DNA of 64,000 bases from Ancistrus triradiatus (GCA_025084515.1 JAJAGP010000212.1:206501-270500), one strand, 5' to 3'; shown: positions 11,656 to 23,220, numbered from the stretch's first letter. Translations and numbers: made by a program. Notes: generated by a model not told the origin, from the sequence alone.

Positions 11656-13289
11656 CTCATCCACAGCAACTAGCAATTCAAGGTCGATTCTGGTTGATTT
11701 GAGCTCACAACCTTTTCGATTAGGAGCCTACAGCTTTGACTGCTGAGCCACCATCTTTCTAACCCCCCACCCCTCTGTCAGACAACCAATCTGCTCCATG
11801 TCACCCCCACCGCTACCTCATCCATCAACGGATAGAGGCCACAACTAGTCTTCTATTGAGCACATATCATTTGGATGTGGACCACAGCAGTGACGTTCAC
11901 TTTGAGAAGCTGTTATTTACCCCACAACAAGACTCATATAGACCAGCCAAACCAGTGTTTCAAACATCCTTTTGCATGTAGCGAGCCAAATGAGTGACCG
12001 TACTGACTTTGACTTTGAACCGGCACTACGCATGCCAGCTCTCAAACTGGAACCCAAGTCCCCAAGGGCTCCATGAATAGAATGGTGCTACACAGGCAGA
12101 ATGCAAACCGTACACACGGAACACACACAGACTTGCATACGCTCAGGCATTTTGCTGGCTTTAGAGTGAAGCATCTTTGCAAATCAATATAACGATCTTC
12201 TGACTGATCACCTGTTAACTGGGATTGAACCCGTCCACTCTGATGGGATTCTCTGGACTCTCATCCAGGATAATGGCATTAGTCACCATCCACAGGTCAA
12301 GAGGGGTCACGAAATGGTTCGATGAGCATGGAAATTATGGAAATAGGATGCAAGGCAATTCACTGCCACCAAATATCAAGCCCGGTGGACACTCTTGAAT
12401 CTTTGTCTAATATGCTCAGTACAATTCTCAACAGACACTTCTATATCACCAATGTCAAAACTAGTGAATCTTTTCCTTCTTTTTCAGCATACAAAAATGA
12501 TTGACAGATCTGATTTTCTCATCCTCCCGTCGCCAGTTTCTCAGCACCGTTCAAACTGTGCGAAATGCACCATAACCCTTTCCTCCCGCAACCTTTGCCC
12601 GTTCCTTTTTCAATCGAGCCGGCATAGAGGGGAAAGGCCGGTTGGCTTGACAACTCCACTTATGTTGAGCACTGTCAGAACAGACGGTAATGCTTGCCAT
12701 CAGCCTTTTGGGGGTGCGCGCAGAATGGAGAAAGCTCCACCGAAATAAGGCGAGAGAAAAAAAACTGCCTCTCCACAGGGCCTGAGCTGTGATCTCCAGC
12801 CTTAGGCAAGGTTAAGGTTTGTTACACACTGATATACTCACATTCAGTAGAGCACCTGAGCACTGGGCTTCAAACAGAGCAGCCGAAATCGAACAGCATT
12901 AAGACTTTTGAAACACACACACACACACACACACTCGAGTACCATTATAGGCCTGACTGCTCTGGCTCCCCGATGTTTGCGTAGTTCTTCAAGGTTGAAC
13001 TCTAAACTGCCATTTTAAATAATCTCCTTGTCTTCATCATTTAGATGTCAAGTTTAATCAGCCATCATAGCTGGTAGAACGGCTTTTAGCAGTAGCGATA
13101 ATTCTTGCACCGAATCAGACTTACATCCAAGTTCGATGTGTCAATGGATTCTCATGTAACACTTGTTCCCTCAATAACAGCACAGCACTAAGAAATCTGG
13201 TAATAAAGTTGGATTTTCTCAGCACATGTATCCTGTTAGGCGGCTTTAAATTGGTATTCTCAGTCTGCCCATGAACACAAGTGTAACCC
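11656..13289. other. Unique sequence with CA repeat and a tRNA-like fragment
   Basis: 11690-11757 looks like a minus-strand tRNA-derived fragment (GAGCTCACAACCTTTTCGATT then TGCTGAGCCACCAT). A CA microsatellite lies at 12911-12934. Open frames at 12322-12748 have no domain similarity. Confidence 0.4.
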
Positions 13290-13625
13290 GACATGCTTGC
13301 CAGGTCTGCTTATCCTTAGAGACTTGGCTTTTTTGGCCTTTTTTCCCATTGACATGGTGGCTTATTCTTCTTGCAGAACATGGCAACCCTGGAATGCAAC
13401 GCTGTACTTTTTGGGGGACTTTTTTTGGGTAGATTTTTCTTGCAGGATCTCCTAACCCTGAAATGAAATGCAGCACTTTTTGGGGGGTTTATTCCCATTG
13501 ACCTGGTGGCTTATTTTTCTTGTGATATCTGGAAAACATGAAATGAAACGCACCACGCAATTAAATGCAGTGAAGCGCCTACTGAACACTTTTGTGGAGA
13601 CTCTGAAATGTAGTATCAATATAAT
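13290..13625. repeat. Tandem copies of the GTTGCCAG core element
   Basis: Three partial repeats of a unit containing a CCATTGAC(A/C)TGGTGGCTTATT motif, then TTCTTG, then a CAACCCTGGAATG/AACCCTGAAATG motif, at about 13290-13395, 13395-13470 and 13470-13560. The unit is the core of the palindromic elements at 2044, 4705 and 25430. Overlapping minus-strand frames of 60-76 aa are products of the repeat. Confidence 0.55.
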
Positions 13626-13758
13626 TCTCAAGGAAATTAGGTTTTTTGTTATTTAACTGTTAAAGTTTGAAGTTTATGTTACCTTCTTCTGTGAGATTAT
13701 TAGCTGGTTGCAAAGTAGAAATCCAATTACACAAGTCTTGTTGTTCCCCTGCAACATC

Positions 13759-14477
13759 TAAGGTTACACTCCACACAGCAGGGAACATGGCCCAAATCCG
13801 ATTTTCTAACCAAATCTGATTTTTGGGGGGCTTTTCATCTTTTTAACGTGACCTTTAGCTGACATTGTCTGAACACTGTCCTAAACTGACGCGCACGGGC
13901 AAAAGAGCAATGCTTAACGTGACCCACTCGATAAGAGGTAAACAATCAAAATGGAGTCAACAGAAACAGGCACTTCTTTAATAGTCAGGTTAAAAAAGGC
14001 ACGATATTCAGCCACGGCCATGTCTCTGGTTTGCGTCCTTGGTTTCTTTAAACTTCGCTTTAAAGCTTTTTATTTTCCTCTGACGCTGCAGTCAGGTCCC
14101 TCTGTGGCCGCGTTCAGCCATTTCTTTTGAAATTTCCTCGAACGCCGAGCAGTTGCGATATGCGCCTTGTAATTTTGTTTGCACAAAGACACCATACCAA
14201 ATGTCTGTTGATTCGCTATCCCACCACAGAAAACCTCCCTCAGTGCTGATGTCCATTTTCCCTTCTCCTCAGCGCTCATTTATAATGAATGTCGAGTTGG
14301 GATGAAGTAAAAGTCACATGAATTTCAGCATATCGGATATGTATCGGATTTCAATACCACATGATGATAATGTCAGATTCAATGTTTTTTTCTGTTCATC
14401 CGCCCCAAAGGTAACACATCTGTGTCACATATGACCAAATGTGGGATTTGGGCCACTGCCGTGTGAACACAGCCTTT
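13759..14477 (+). mobile_element. MITE-like element, copy 1
   Basis: Ends are inverted: CACACAGCAGGGAACATGGC... on the left, ...GGGCCACTGCCGTGTGAACA on the right, both with an inner GGCCCAAATCC. The interior (TTTCTTTTGAAATTTCCTCG, GTTGCGATATGCGCC, AATGGAGTCAACAG) is found as reverse complement in 59477-60126. No coding frame is related to a transposase. It is a familiar teleost non-autonomous DNA repeat; its superfamily is not certain from sequence alone. Confidence 0.7.
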
Positions 14478-15487
14478 GATCCTGCAGCCTCCATCAGACT
14501 TCGTTTTGTCTTTTATAGTGCAGAACAGCTCAACACCCCTCCAATCTCATCTCATTAACTGCACTTCTCTTTAGCTGAAGGCATCTGCCCACATACTTTT
14601 TCAGGACACACATTCCTAGAAGGTGAATGATTAGTCAACGGTCAATGATGCCACGAAGGCGAGAGCCACTGTGTTTACAACCGTCCTTCTCCTGTACGTG
14701 ATCTGAATGAACCATCCAGGTCTGCTTAAAAATGATGGAAGGTCTTACGACTTGAAACGCATCCCTTCATTAGGCCAAACACATGTACATGTTTGTGTTT
14801 GGAGAAATGAACGGAATAAAGAATGAAGCGCTTTGGGCGTAAAGACTAATCCCAAATGAGAAATAACACATCCAGTATTATTTCCTACACAGTTCTGTGG
14901 AACGGCAATAAATTCCTCAACTCCTGGCTGTGATTTTTACCGACATCCTTTCATGCCCACCTTTACTGCCGATGCCCTTCACACTACCCACACAGGGGAC
15001 TGGCGTTCACGAGTTTAGCGAGAAAATTTATTGTCAAATATTTGTCTGATAGCCTGCCCGCTGTCGGTTGTATAACCTTGTAAAAAGCAGGGTTCGAATA
15101 AATTTGCCAGGCATATAAAAATGTCACGGTTTTGCATTGGCGAGCATGAAATAACGCGTGAATCGGCGCTCGCAGGTGGGAATAAAGATAGTGGCGTGGA
15201 TTAATTTCACTCCGCAACACTGTGCCTTGAGTTCAAAGACCTCTACTCAGACATTTTAATTACTTTGGAATTGGTCCTAATTGATCTTGGCTTAGATGAA
15301 CTTCTCGTACTCGGTGTGGCTATTCTCCCCGCGGTGATTAGCTCAGTACTTAGCTCGTGTCCCATTCTGCTTTCTTTTTCCTCGCGAAATAAAACAGGAA
15401 TAAAAAGTGGAACTGCGGTTTTATGGGAGTTCGCTCGCTGTATTCGAATAAGCTGCTGAGTCATTCATCTTCAGTAACTGCTCCAGG
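14478..15487. other. Unique sequence, no gene recognised
   Basis: Nothing recognised except a short CATTCATCTTCAGTAACTGC piece at about 15464 that matches the start of the CATTCAT-type repeat. Confidence 0.4.
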
Positions 15488-15850
15488 CAGTTAAGGCTCA
15501 GAGATTAAGTTAATAGACTATTGAACAGAAGGTTGAGGGTTAAAGTCCGAGGACTAACAAACTGGCACTGTTGGACTCTGGAGCAAGGCCCCCTAACCCT
15601 CAACTGAGTGAACTCTATCATGTAAGACTGCATCAATAGTAATTCACTCACAGAAGCTGTGGGACAGTGGTGACTCTGCGGTTCTGGCTTTGGACTACTA
15701 AGGGGCGAGTTTGTAACCCAACTGTGTTATTGGCCAGAAAGGTACAAGTCAACAAACTTTTACGGCTGGGCTCTTGAGCAGGGGGCTTAACCACGTAAGA
15801 CTGGATGGTTAGAAGGTTAAGGCATAACTCCACCAAGCTGCATGCCAACT
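15488..15850 (+). mobile_element. Two degenerate tRNA-derived SINE pieces
   Basis: 15520-15610 shows AACAGAAGGTTGAGGGTTAA, then CTGGCACTGTTGG and GAGCAAGGCCCCCTAACCCT. 15666-15800 shows GTGACTCTGCGGTTCTGG, GGGCTCTTGAGCAG and GGCTTAACC. These follow the order box A-like, box B-like, body of the SINE at 23313, with interruptions. Tails are not clear. Confidence 0.45.
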
Positions 15851-15884
15851 TTTGGATCCCCTAAGCATGGCCCTACTCCCTGGA

Positions 15885-16050
15885 CATTTCACCAGTTTAT
15901 TGCAGGGCATCATCTATTTACTTACACAGAGGGGAAATTTAGAGAAGAACTGGCATGTTCCCGGGAGGTGTGTGTGTTTCGGCAAAGGATGCAGACAAAA
16001 GTGCTTACTGGATGACTTGCCAGTCCCCCAGTCCATTGCAGGTCCTTCAA
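15885..16050 (+). repeat. CATTCAT-type repeat, internal fragment
   Basis: CCAGTTTATTGCAGGGCATC, GGAAATTTAGAGAAG, GGCATGTTCCCGGGAGGTG match the internal order of the dispersed repeat (a 'GTCCATTGCAGGGCACC ... AATTTAGAG ... CATGTTTTTGGGAGGTGG' layout). Confidence 0.5.
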
Positions 16051-16196
16051 CCTTTATATTGCTAAACCAGAACCTAAGAGAGGGTCCATGGTAAGCCCAA
16101 AAAGGCATCCAGAGACCATGGCAAACTCCTCAAACATCAATGTACAGACCAAACCTGGGTTTCCAGATGCCCAGCTCTGACTCACCTTTACATTTA

Positions 16197-16433
16197 CAGG
16201 TAGTCCCCAATTTACGATGGCCCGACTTACGATATTTTGACTATACGATGGAAATCCGAAAATAAACATAAATACACTGAGCAGAAACTGTACTTTGAAT
16301 GTAAAATTTTCCTGGGCAGGCGATACACGGCCCAGTAATCTCCCAGATTCCGACGAGGAAGTCAGCAGTGCGTGACACAGAGAATAACGTGGTGGGAGTG
16401 ACGAGCACTGGGAAATATATTAACTATATTAAG

Positions 16434-16492
<59 letters not shown>

Positions 16493-16540
16493 AGATATAT
16501 TAAACTCCTCAGTTTATGATTTACGAACATTGAGTACCTG
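16197..16540. mobile_element. Tigger-like MITE with TA duplication
   Basis: Begins CAGGTAGTCCCCAATTTACG and ends ATTTACGAACATTGAGTACCTG, flanked by TA at 16195-16196 and 16541-16542. TA duplication plus CAGGTA...TACCTG ends and the ACTTACGAT-rich interior point to a pogo/Tigger-type element of the Tc1/mariner superfamily. Interior contains the AT microsatellite 16436-16490. No transposase. Confidence 0.75.
16436..16490. repeat. AT microsatellite
   Basis: Perfect TA repeat of about 55 bp inside the Tigger-like MITE. Confidence 0.95.
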
Positions 16541-16696
16541 TATGGCGTTTAGAGAACACCCTTATCCAAAGTGACTTACAACTGAATTGAGCAGTTGAAG
16601 GTTAAAGATATTGATCAAGATCCCATTCCCAAGCTGGGATTGAAAATTACAAGCTTCTAATTAGTCCAAAGCCCTAACCATTGTCTCTGGCACTAC

Positions 16697-17129
16697 CTAA
16701 TATCATGTCGTGAGTCCTGTGCTGTCATCAGACCACATCATCATAGAATTAGAGCATCATTTGAAAAATATGTGGATGCCGGCTGTCAAAGGATTGCTTT
16801 TAGTTAAATAATGATAATGTTAGTGGATTGATGATGGGGGAGGCGGTACATTTAATACCGAGCCATTTCGCACAGATGTTCCTAATACATCTATTTAAAG
16901 GTTAACATGCACTTTACTGAAAGGACATGAACCAGCCAGGAATGTCAGCATTTAAAAGGGCTATAAATCAAACCAACCCGTAACAAGACGTTGTTAGATC
17001 AGAGAAACGTCATAAGGATGGGATTCCAATACCAGGACGTGGCGAAGAACAGAATAATGCCTCATCATAGCTAAACCTAATGGAGATGCTAAGGGTGTAG
17101 AAAGCATCGCGATGCAAAACTGTCAAGCC
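16697..17129. other. Unique sequence, no gene recognised
   Basis: No coding or clear repeat signal. Confidence 0.4.
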
Positions 17130-17218
17130 TATGGTGACAGTGGCAAGGAAAATCCCTAAACGTTATATGGAAGAAACCTTGGGAAGACCAAGATTCAAAA
17201 AGGGACATATCCTCCATG
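17130..17218 (-). mobile_element. Retroposon 3'-end fragment, minus orientation
   Basis: GACAGTGGCAAGGAAAATCC and GGAAGAAACCTTGGGAAGAC are the reverse complement of the GGTTTCTTCC landmark seen at 3270 and 21000; a sister piece with the same order lies at 51545-51660. Confidence 0.65.
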
Positions 17219-17960
17219 CCTTCTGCTTCTTATGCCATTTAATGCACTTGCATTTTCTGAACACCAGAGGGCGCAATCATAGACCATGCTCCCATTCGCA
17301 TTTAAAGGTCCTTCTAATTTCTTTAAGTTGCAGCCAACTAAAGATTCTTTTAGTTTAAAATTTTTATTCAAGGAAAGTACACATTATTTGGAATTGTTAC
17401 TTTTCAGTGATGAAAAAAGAATGTTTTCTCTCAGATATTTAAGATATGGTTAAGCTACAATAATGCATTTTATTTACAATTTTAAACCTCTCTTTCTAGT
17501 AAATCATTTAAAATAATGTATGCAAGTAAATGTTCATTACAGCACATGCGTTCTGTTTATTATGCCATCGAATGTACTTGCGTTTTCTGAAAATCAGAGC
17601 GCGCAATCGTACGTCATGCTCCCATACGTGTCTAAATCTTCTAATTTCTTTAAATTGCAGCTGACTAAAGATTATTTTTGTTTAATTCAAAAGAAAGTAC
17701 ACTACTTTGAACTGTTATTCTTAAAAATAAAAAAGGAATATTTTCAGTCATTTACTTAAGATACGGTGAAGCTACAATGGAGCATGTTATCTATTTACAA
17801 TTTTAAACCTCTATTTCTAGTCATTTCTTTTAATTGCAGGGAACTCAGGGTTTTTCTTTTTTGTTTAAAAACTTACTCAAGAAAATGTGCATTGTTCTGC
17901 ATCGTTTACACTTCAGAAATTACAAAAAAAAATTGTATCATGAATCGAATTGAATGAGCA
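17210..17960. repeat. Tandem duplication of a dispersed AT-rich repeat, period about 328 bp
   Basis: Unit landmarks, in order, are TTATGCCAT, CACTTGCATTTTCTGAA, GCGCAATC, CATGCTCCCAT, TTCTAATTTCTTTAA, GCAGC(C/T)AACTAAAGATT, TTTACAATTTTAAACCTCT. They occur from about 17214 and again from about 17542, with a partial third start near 17820. A single related copy lies at 34296-34565. Open frames are short and AT-biased; class unknown. Confidence 0.7.
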
Positions 17961-18239
17961 CAGTTACACCCCTAGGAGACAGCGGTTTTATTTTAAGTTG
18001 CTTATGCTACCATTGTTGCTCTGCTCTGTCTCAATCCTTTATTCTCTCAGTAAATACAAACTGTGAGGATCCCCCACCATACTTTATAGTTGAGATTAGG
18101 TAACCCTTGGTGTTTTTAATGTGACCTTTCCAGGAAGTCTCGGTTTCCACCCATTTCTCCCAGCTGGGGTCAACAGGCCAAAAAGATTATCCTAGACTTT
18201 TGTATTGTCTCTCAGACAACCTCAAGCCAACTGTGAGAA

Positions 18240-18569
18240 ATAATTCTTCTAGCAAGTCCTGGGTCTGCCCTGGGGCCTCTGTCCGGAGGGATGTGTCTGG
18301 AACAGCTCTAGAGAGAGCCGACCAGAGGGCAAAGCCCAAACCACATCAACTGGCTCCTCTCAGTCCGAAGGAGCACAGGCTCTACTCCGGTTTGACAAAC
18401 TAATCATCCTGTCACGAAGTGTAAGCAGAGCAACACTGTGTAGGACCCTCATTTCTGTCGCTTGAACCGTGACCTTACTTACTACCCAAAGCTCATGACC
18501 AGGGGTGTAGACTGACCGGTAAACAAAGATTTTTCTGAGAACTACTCCCGCTTTTCCACCACAGACCAA
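18240..18569 (-). pseudogene. LINE reverse-transcriptase C-terminal remnant
   Basis: The minus-strand frame 18360-18569 contains VYRSVY, GHELWVV, VQATEMRVLHSV and LTLRDRM, in the order seen near the C-terminal end of a common teleost non-LTR retrotransposon reverse transcriptase (a YG/GHELW... then Q..EM.FLRRV then LRDR... layout). The frame is broken before and after, and the RT catalytic motifs are not present. Downstream DNA to 18240 (CAGTCCGAAGGAGCACAGG, GGAACAGCTCTAGAGAGAG) also matches the usual trailing sequence. Clade not assigned. No upstream RT domain is seen, so this is a fossil 3' piece. Confidence 0.7.
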
Positions 18570-20756
18570 AACGACTGTAAAACTGCTCCTGCTGACTCAA
18601 ACCGTGTCATTCCCACATTTTTTGAACCACTCATGTACTGAATTTTCTTTTTTCGGAGACGCCCAAGTCAATGTTTATAGCCCTTTCAGGATTGGTCAGC
18701 ATCTACATATCTTTTCCAGCCTGGACCGTCAATTATTAATCAAGGTTAAGGCAGTCTGATTCATAGGCATAGTTTTTTGAGGGGTGGGGGTTGGGGTGGG
18801 GAATGTATCCCTTTCAAAGTTTGAAGGGAGGTAAACTGTCCCCCCAGTAATTTCTGCTCATGTCATCCTTGTGATTTCATTTTTTAAACAGTGTGATATT
18901 CGTATTTTTTTTAAATCCTGTTATTTTTTAAACAATATGGTTGTACCCATATTGTGGAGGGAGGAAGGCAAACCACCACCCTTTTGGTTTTCCAACAGTG
19001 GGAAGTTGCTGTAAGATCCTTGCCTGTTCCTCTTATTCATGGTTGCATAGTTGCTGGTTTGCCCGCCAGTTCATTCTGGATGGCTCTCCCCTAATCACCG
19101 ACAGCTACTGCTCATTCTTGGAGGACAGGAGCACCTCCAACATAACCAGTCTAGCATAAACTGAAACAGGAGATAGGATGCTATGAGAGCTGTAAGAGAA
19201 ACTTAAAAAAAGTAGTGTCCAGATGGGATTAGTGCACTGTGTAAAAAATGCTCTCCGAGTTTGGTTTTTCCAGAACGTCTTTACGCCCTCACACATGTCT
19301 GATGGATCCGGAATGCAGTCTGTGCTCCTTTAGCATACTAGCTCAACTTTTCAAACAATTTAAAATATACATTCATATTTAAGGGAACATGTTCGGCGTA
19401 TTAACTACTAGTTTTTTGCATTCCTTGTGTAGCATATCCTTTGTTTTATTTAATGTAAAACACTACTCACGTGATGTGTTAGCTTTGGTGGTGTGAGCAG
19501 TGCCCCCCCAAAAGTTGGAATGAAACTTCAAGGTTAAGAGAAGGTCACTGTGACACAGAAATCCATGTCTTGAACCGTATGCCAGTTACATAGACACTAT
19601 AAAGCAGACACAAGCGAGCTCGTCCTCCATCACCTGCAACCTCAGTACAGGGGGGGGTCCTTGTACTCTCATCACACTTGTCAAGAGTCTTTTTCTCTCG
19701 CTCTTTAGCTAGGTTGCACCTTTTCTGGCGCACTCATCGGATGTCGTGCTAAAACTTTCATGTGGCCGTTAGATAATGCTCAGCGCCGCCACTAAATTAT
19801 TGAAGACCTTGATCTTGCGGGGGGGGACAAGGACGAGCTTTTAACTCACCATTCCGCTTTGTCTTTCTGTCCGGTAACTAAGAGACACTACACAAATATC
19901 AGAAGAAATGATGTGCTGGAGGAAAGAGTAAGAACAGACTGTGGCAGGGGTGGGGGGGTTGTCTGGTGGGGGTTGAGGAGGAAATGAAAAGAGTCTGGTT
20001 GACGAGCGGGCCGACGGTGCTCTGAACCATTGAGAGGCTCCCTGTGTGTGTGTGTTTTTCTCTCGGCGTATTTTATGGTGCGTGAACCGGCGCTCGCCGG
20101 GTTGTATGTTTTCTTTTTTTTAACTCCCTAATGCATGTCATAAAAAGGCTCATTCATATTTCAGTTAATGAGCACAAACGCGAGTCCGAAAAAGCCCATC
20201 GGTTCTACGTTATATCAGTTACACGAGCAGAGGAACACTTAAGAAGGAAAATGTACCGTGCAAGTCACCATGCTTGAGCTAATTGCTTGGCGATGCCATT
20301 CGTCTCGCGCTCGCTGATTAATGACTGCGGTTCGCATCCGTTATCGTGCAATCCGTCACTGATTTTCCAACGATAATGGCGAAGATGGTAATTATTATTT
20401 CGGCATTAGTGCGCCGCTTTGTTAAATTAGCGCAAGGAACGTCACTGTCTGGATCTCGCACATTCCCTACCAACATCCATCCTTCCCAGCTCTCACGTAG
20501 GCCTTCTCACGTATTTTTCGTCCTCATGTATTAGTGGGCTGCATAATTGATTTAAATATAAATCACGATCGGTAATCATCATCATCATACGCTCTAAGCG
20601 CTTTATTATTACTGAGATTCAGAAATCTATCCCAAAAAGGATGCTGATCCTTGCCCCGAAACGAATAATCATCTCACCTGCAGACTTCCACTTCCGAGAT
20701 CTGCCCCTTGAGACTATCAATTATAAGGCAAACCAATTTCACGTCTTACATAAAAT
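18570..20756. other. Unique sequence, no gene recognised
   Basis: G-rich tract near 18780-18800. 20090-20540 is repeat-free with TAAT/ATTA cores and CpG steps (CATATTTCAGTTAATGAG, TGATTAATGACTGC, GTAATTATTATTTC) and is a weak candidate for a conserved non-coding element. Frames at 18941-19159 and 20346-20534 show no domain. Confidence 0.4.
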
Positions 20757-20935
20757 ACTGCTTTCATTCATTCATTCACTCATTTTCATACCTGCTTAAT
20801 CCAGTTCATGGTCGTGAGGAGTCTGGGCCTACATCTTTGGAATGTAGGAGGAAACTGGAGAACAAGGATCTGTGGAGCTGTGAGGCCAAAGCGCCAACGA
20901 CTGACGCCCACAGGTTTTCCTGTGTATTCGGCTAG
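20757..20935 (+). repeat. CATTCAT-type dispersed repeat
   Basis: TTCATTCATTCACTCATTTT, ATACCTGCTTAATCCAGTTC, AGGAGGAAACTGGAGAAC and GGAGCTGTGAGGC follow the usual order with an internal deletion. The 75-aa frame across it is not a gene. Confidence 0.65.
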
Positions 20936-21075
20936 AGAGGGATTTAACACTTAATCTAGCTGTTCAGTCTCACTCAGATTAGGCAGGGTTCACTGTTTGG
21001 GCCTGGCTTCTCTCGTCTTATGTGTCTCGGAGAGTTTTTCCTTGCCACTATCACCGCTAGCTTTAGGGGTTAAAC

Positions 21076-21762
21076 TAGAGATGACTGACTGGAATCAGTC
21101 TCATATAACCGATTCTGTTCCGGTCACATTTAACTTGTGCAGCTCATGATGGCAACAGCAGCACAAGCACAACCGCACATGACCAGCACAGTGCTTTTAC
21201 AACCTTTAAGTAAGATTTTGGTTCATGTATGTACAGAGCTTCAAACACAACTCAGTCGCTGTGGGTTTGTTGATGAGACCACTGCGGACACATGGTAGAT
21301 GTCATAGTGTTAGTTTTCAGTTGTGTCTTGACTGCTACTTGGTCAACTAAATAGTCTCTCTACATAATGAGCGTTACTAACGAGGATGGATTTATTTCGG
21401 ACACAGAAATGTCTTCAGCGTGGAAGCTCTTCAAACCATGCTGTCTGCAATACATGCATAGCAAAAATAGACCAAATATGTTCAGAACTATAAATTTCAT
21501 AAGATGTATAAAACGGCATCGCTCCGCTGAATATGCGAAATTTGACAAACTAACAATTTCAAAGAGGTTAAAGGTAGCAAAGCCAGGCATAAGCCAGCAG
21601 CCCCTGCTATCTTTCTTCAGCAATTAAGTTTCCATTAAAAGAATAGTTGAACAATAATGCTTTTGTATGTTGTGGTTTATAATTCTTAGACAGAAAGATA
21701 ATCGGAATTGGCCGATCATATGTTAAAATTCAGCAAAGGAAATTGCAATTGGTGCATCTCTT
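21076..21762 (+). mobile_element. hAT-family element with 8-bp target duplication
   Basis: Starts TAGAGATG and ends CATCTCTT, an 8-bp inverted end with one mismatch. Flanked by GGTTAAAC (21068-21075) and GTTTAGAC (21763-21770), a degenerate 8-bp target duplication matching at 6 of 8 positions, as expected for hAT. Contains GGAATTGGCCGATCAT near the right end. A related stretch, 37244-37500, shares CATATAACCGATTC, TCCGGTCACATTTAAC and AACTAAATAGTCTCTCT. Confidence 0.7.
21367..21627 (+). pseudogene. hAT transposase BED-finger remnant
   Basis: An 86-aa frame with the look of the N-terminal BED-type zinc finger of hAT transposases: SSAWKLFKPCCLQ (aromatic cluster, then one Cys pair) and later HRSAEYAKFDKL followed by KPGISQQPLLSFF, which corresponds to the linker after the finger. 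The expected second Cys/His pattern is distorted (CIKRHRS), and the catalytic DDE domain is absent because the element is only 687 bp. Within intact hAT proteins this domain binds the element ends. Identification is by motif layout only. Confidence 0.55.
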
Positions 21763-22094
21763 GTTTAGACTCAGACTGTTGTTTAGACTAGGTTTTGTTG
21801 CTGCCTTGTGACAATGTTTGTTGTTAAAAGGTGCTCTGTAACTAATAGTTAATAGATAATACAGCCCGAACAGGGTGTGAACAGAGACAGTTTTATCATG
21901 GGGCATCCCTGATTTCGTGACAAGAAACCAAACCCAAAGAGTATGGCGTTAATTCTGTGCCAAACGTTGCACACAAATAATAATCCACAAGCAAAATATT
22001 AGAAAACACGAAATTGGAAAATATATGTTGCAAAAGCAGATGGCAAAAACTTGTTTTACATTTGAGCTTTGTCTCATTTTATACATATACCTTG

Positions 22095-22350
22095 CATTGT
22101 TCTGGCAGCCTGTCTAGGGTTGGATCCCGCCTTGCAACCAGTGCTGCCAGGCCCCTGCAACACTGGACTGGATTGTGATGAATATGTGTGTATACATGTC
22201 TATGTATATGTTCCACCTTGCCCGAGATTCTTGGTGCTTCTCAGGTTCGGGGGCTCGATCTGTGGTCATGTGACACAGACCATGGGTGACCCTGTGACAA
22301 GTTTGGAGGAGCCAATCAACGTTTTTGGGAGGTGGATTGAGAGTCGAGGG
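22095..22350 (-). repeat. CATTCAT-type dispersed repeat, minus orientation
   Basis: GTCTAGGGTTGGATCCCGCC, TTGCAACCAGTGCTGCCAGG, CCCTGCAACACTGGACTGGA, then at the right GAGCCAATCAACGTTTTTGG and GAGGTGGATTGAGAG. The overlapping 95-aa frames on both strands come from this repeat and are not genes. Confidence 0.6.
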
Positions 22351-23220
22351 TTTTGACGACCAACGGCAACACTGGCACTTGGACTGGCCAAACACAAGCA
22401 CTGAACCCCTCAGACATTAGGAACTACCAGACTGAGGTCATCACGCATATTGTTTAATGGGAAACTAAAACGCTACGTTACGTTTAGTTAAAAAGGTGCT
22501 GCAAATAATTCCGCGCATACATCAGACTGCTTCTTTTAAATATCAAGTAATCAATCACGTCTTTCTTTATTTGTTCATGAACTCGACTATGAAATTACCT
22601 GAAGTGTTCGGCACATGAATCTCTTCCCCTTTCTAATAACATTACAGCTCACCAACCAGAAGAATGAGCTGCAAGCTGCAATCTCAGCTGCTGAGCATCA
22701 CACGTCTCCCCCCATTGCTCGGTAATAAGGCCGTACGGCGGCGTGTTGACTCAGGACCAGGCCTGGATAAATGAAGTGCCAGAACAAGCCGACCTTGATT
22801 TACTCCTACAGCTTCTCTCGTCCCTTCTGCTCCCCTCCATCCGCTGCGGTGGTGGCCCTGAGCAAAAACGCTTAACCCCAGACGGCTCCAACATGGCACT
22901 CTATCACCACGTCTTCCTCTTCCCATCTGGAAGTGCTCATTTTCAAACTGCTGTTCGAACCGTCCTTGGATAAACTGGTATTAGGTGGCGGTGGCAAATT
23001 TAACACTGCAATAGATACAGAAATATGTGGTAGGGTCACTTCTAGGTCACACTGACTGGCTTAACTGGTGGGGCATCACATGCATGCACGACTGGCGGAG
23101 GCTGAGGGAGGTAAGGCTGGTCGGGTGGCCCCACGATGGACGTGTGTTCGGTCTTCTGTTATCGTAGTAGACGCCAGATATTGTCTACGTCTGCATCCCT
23201 GACCAGGAAAAGCAAAGGCA
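22351..23220. other. Unique sequence, no gene recognised
   Basis: No coding or clear repeat signal. The frames of 76-80 aa at 22684-22973 overlap on both strands and have no domain. Confidence 0.4.

Larger units (their letters stand above)
16183..16696 (-). mobile_element. tRNA-derived SINE split by a MITE
   Basis: On the minus strand this is a SINE. The plus strand shows the tail CTTTACATTTA (ending 16196), then after the inserted MITE TATGGCGTTTAGAG, CACCCTTATCCAAAGTGAC, TGACTTACAACTG, GAAGGTTAAAG and a tRNA-like end CCCTAACCATTG. The tail is continuous if the MITE and one TA are removed. Confidence 0.7.
21000..21850 (+). mobile_element. Retroposon 3' end split by a hAT element
   Basis: The left part, 21000-21075 (GGAGAGTTTTTCCTTGCCAC, then TAGCTTTAGGGGTTAAAC), continues to the right of the inserted hAT at 21763 (GTTTAGACTCAG, CTTGTGACAATG, TGTTAAAAGGTGCT). 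That order matches the retroposon 3' end at 3270. Confidence 0.65.
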
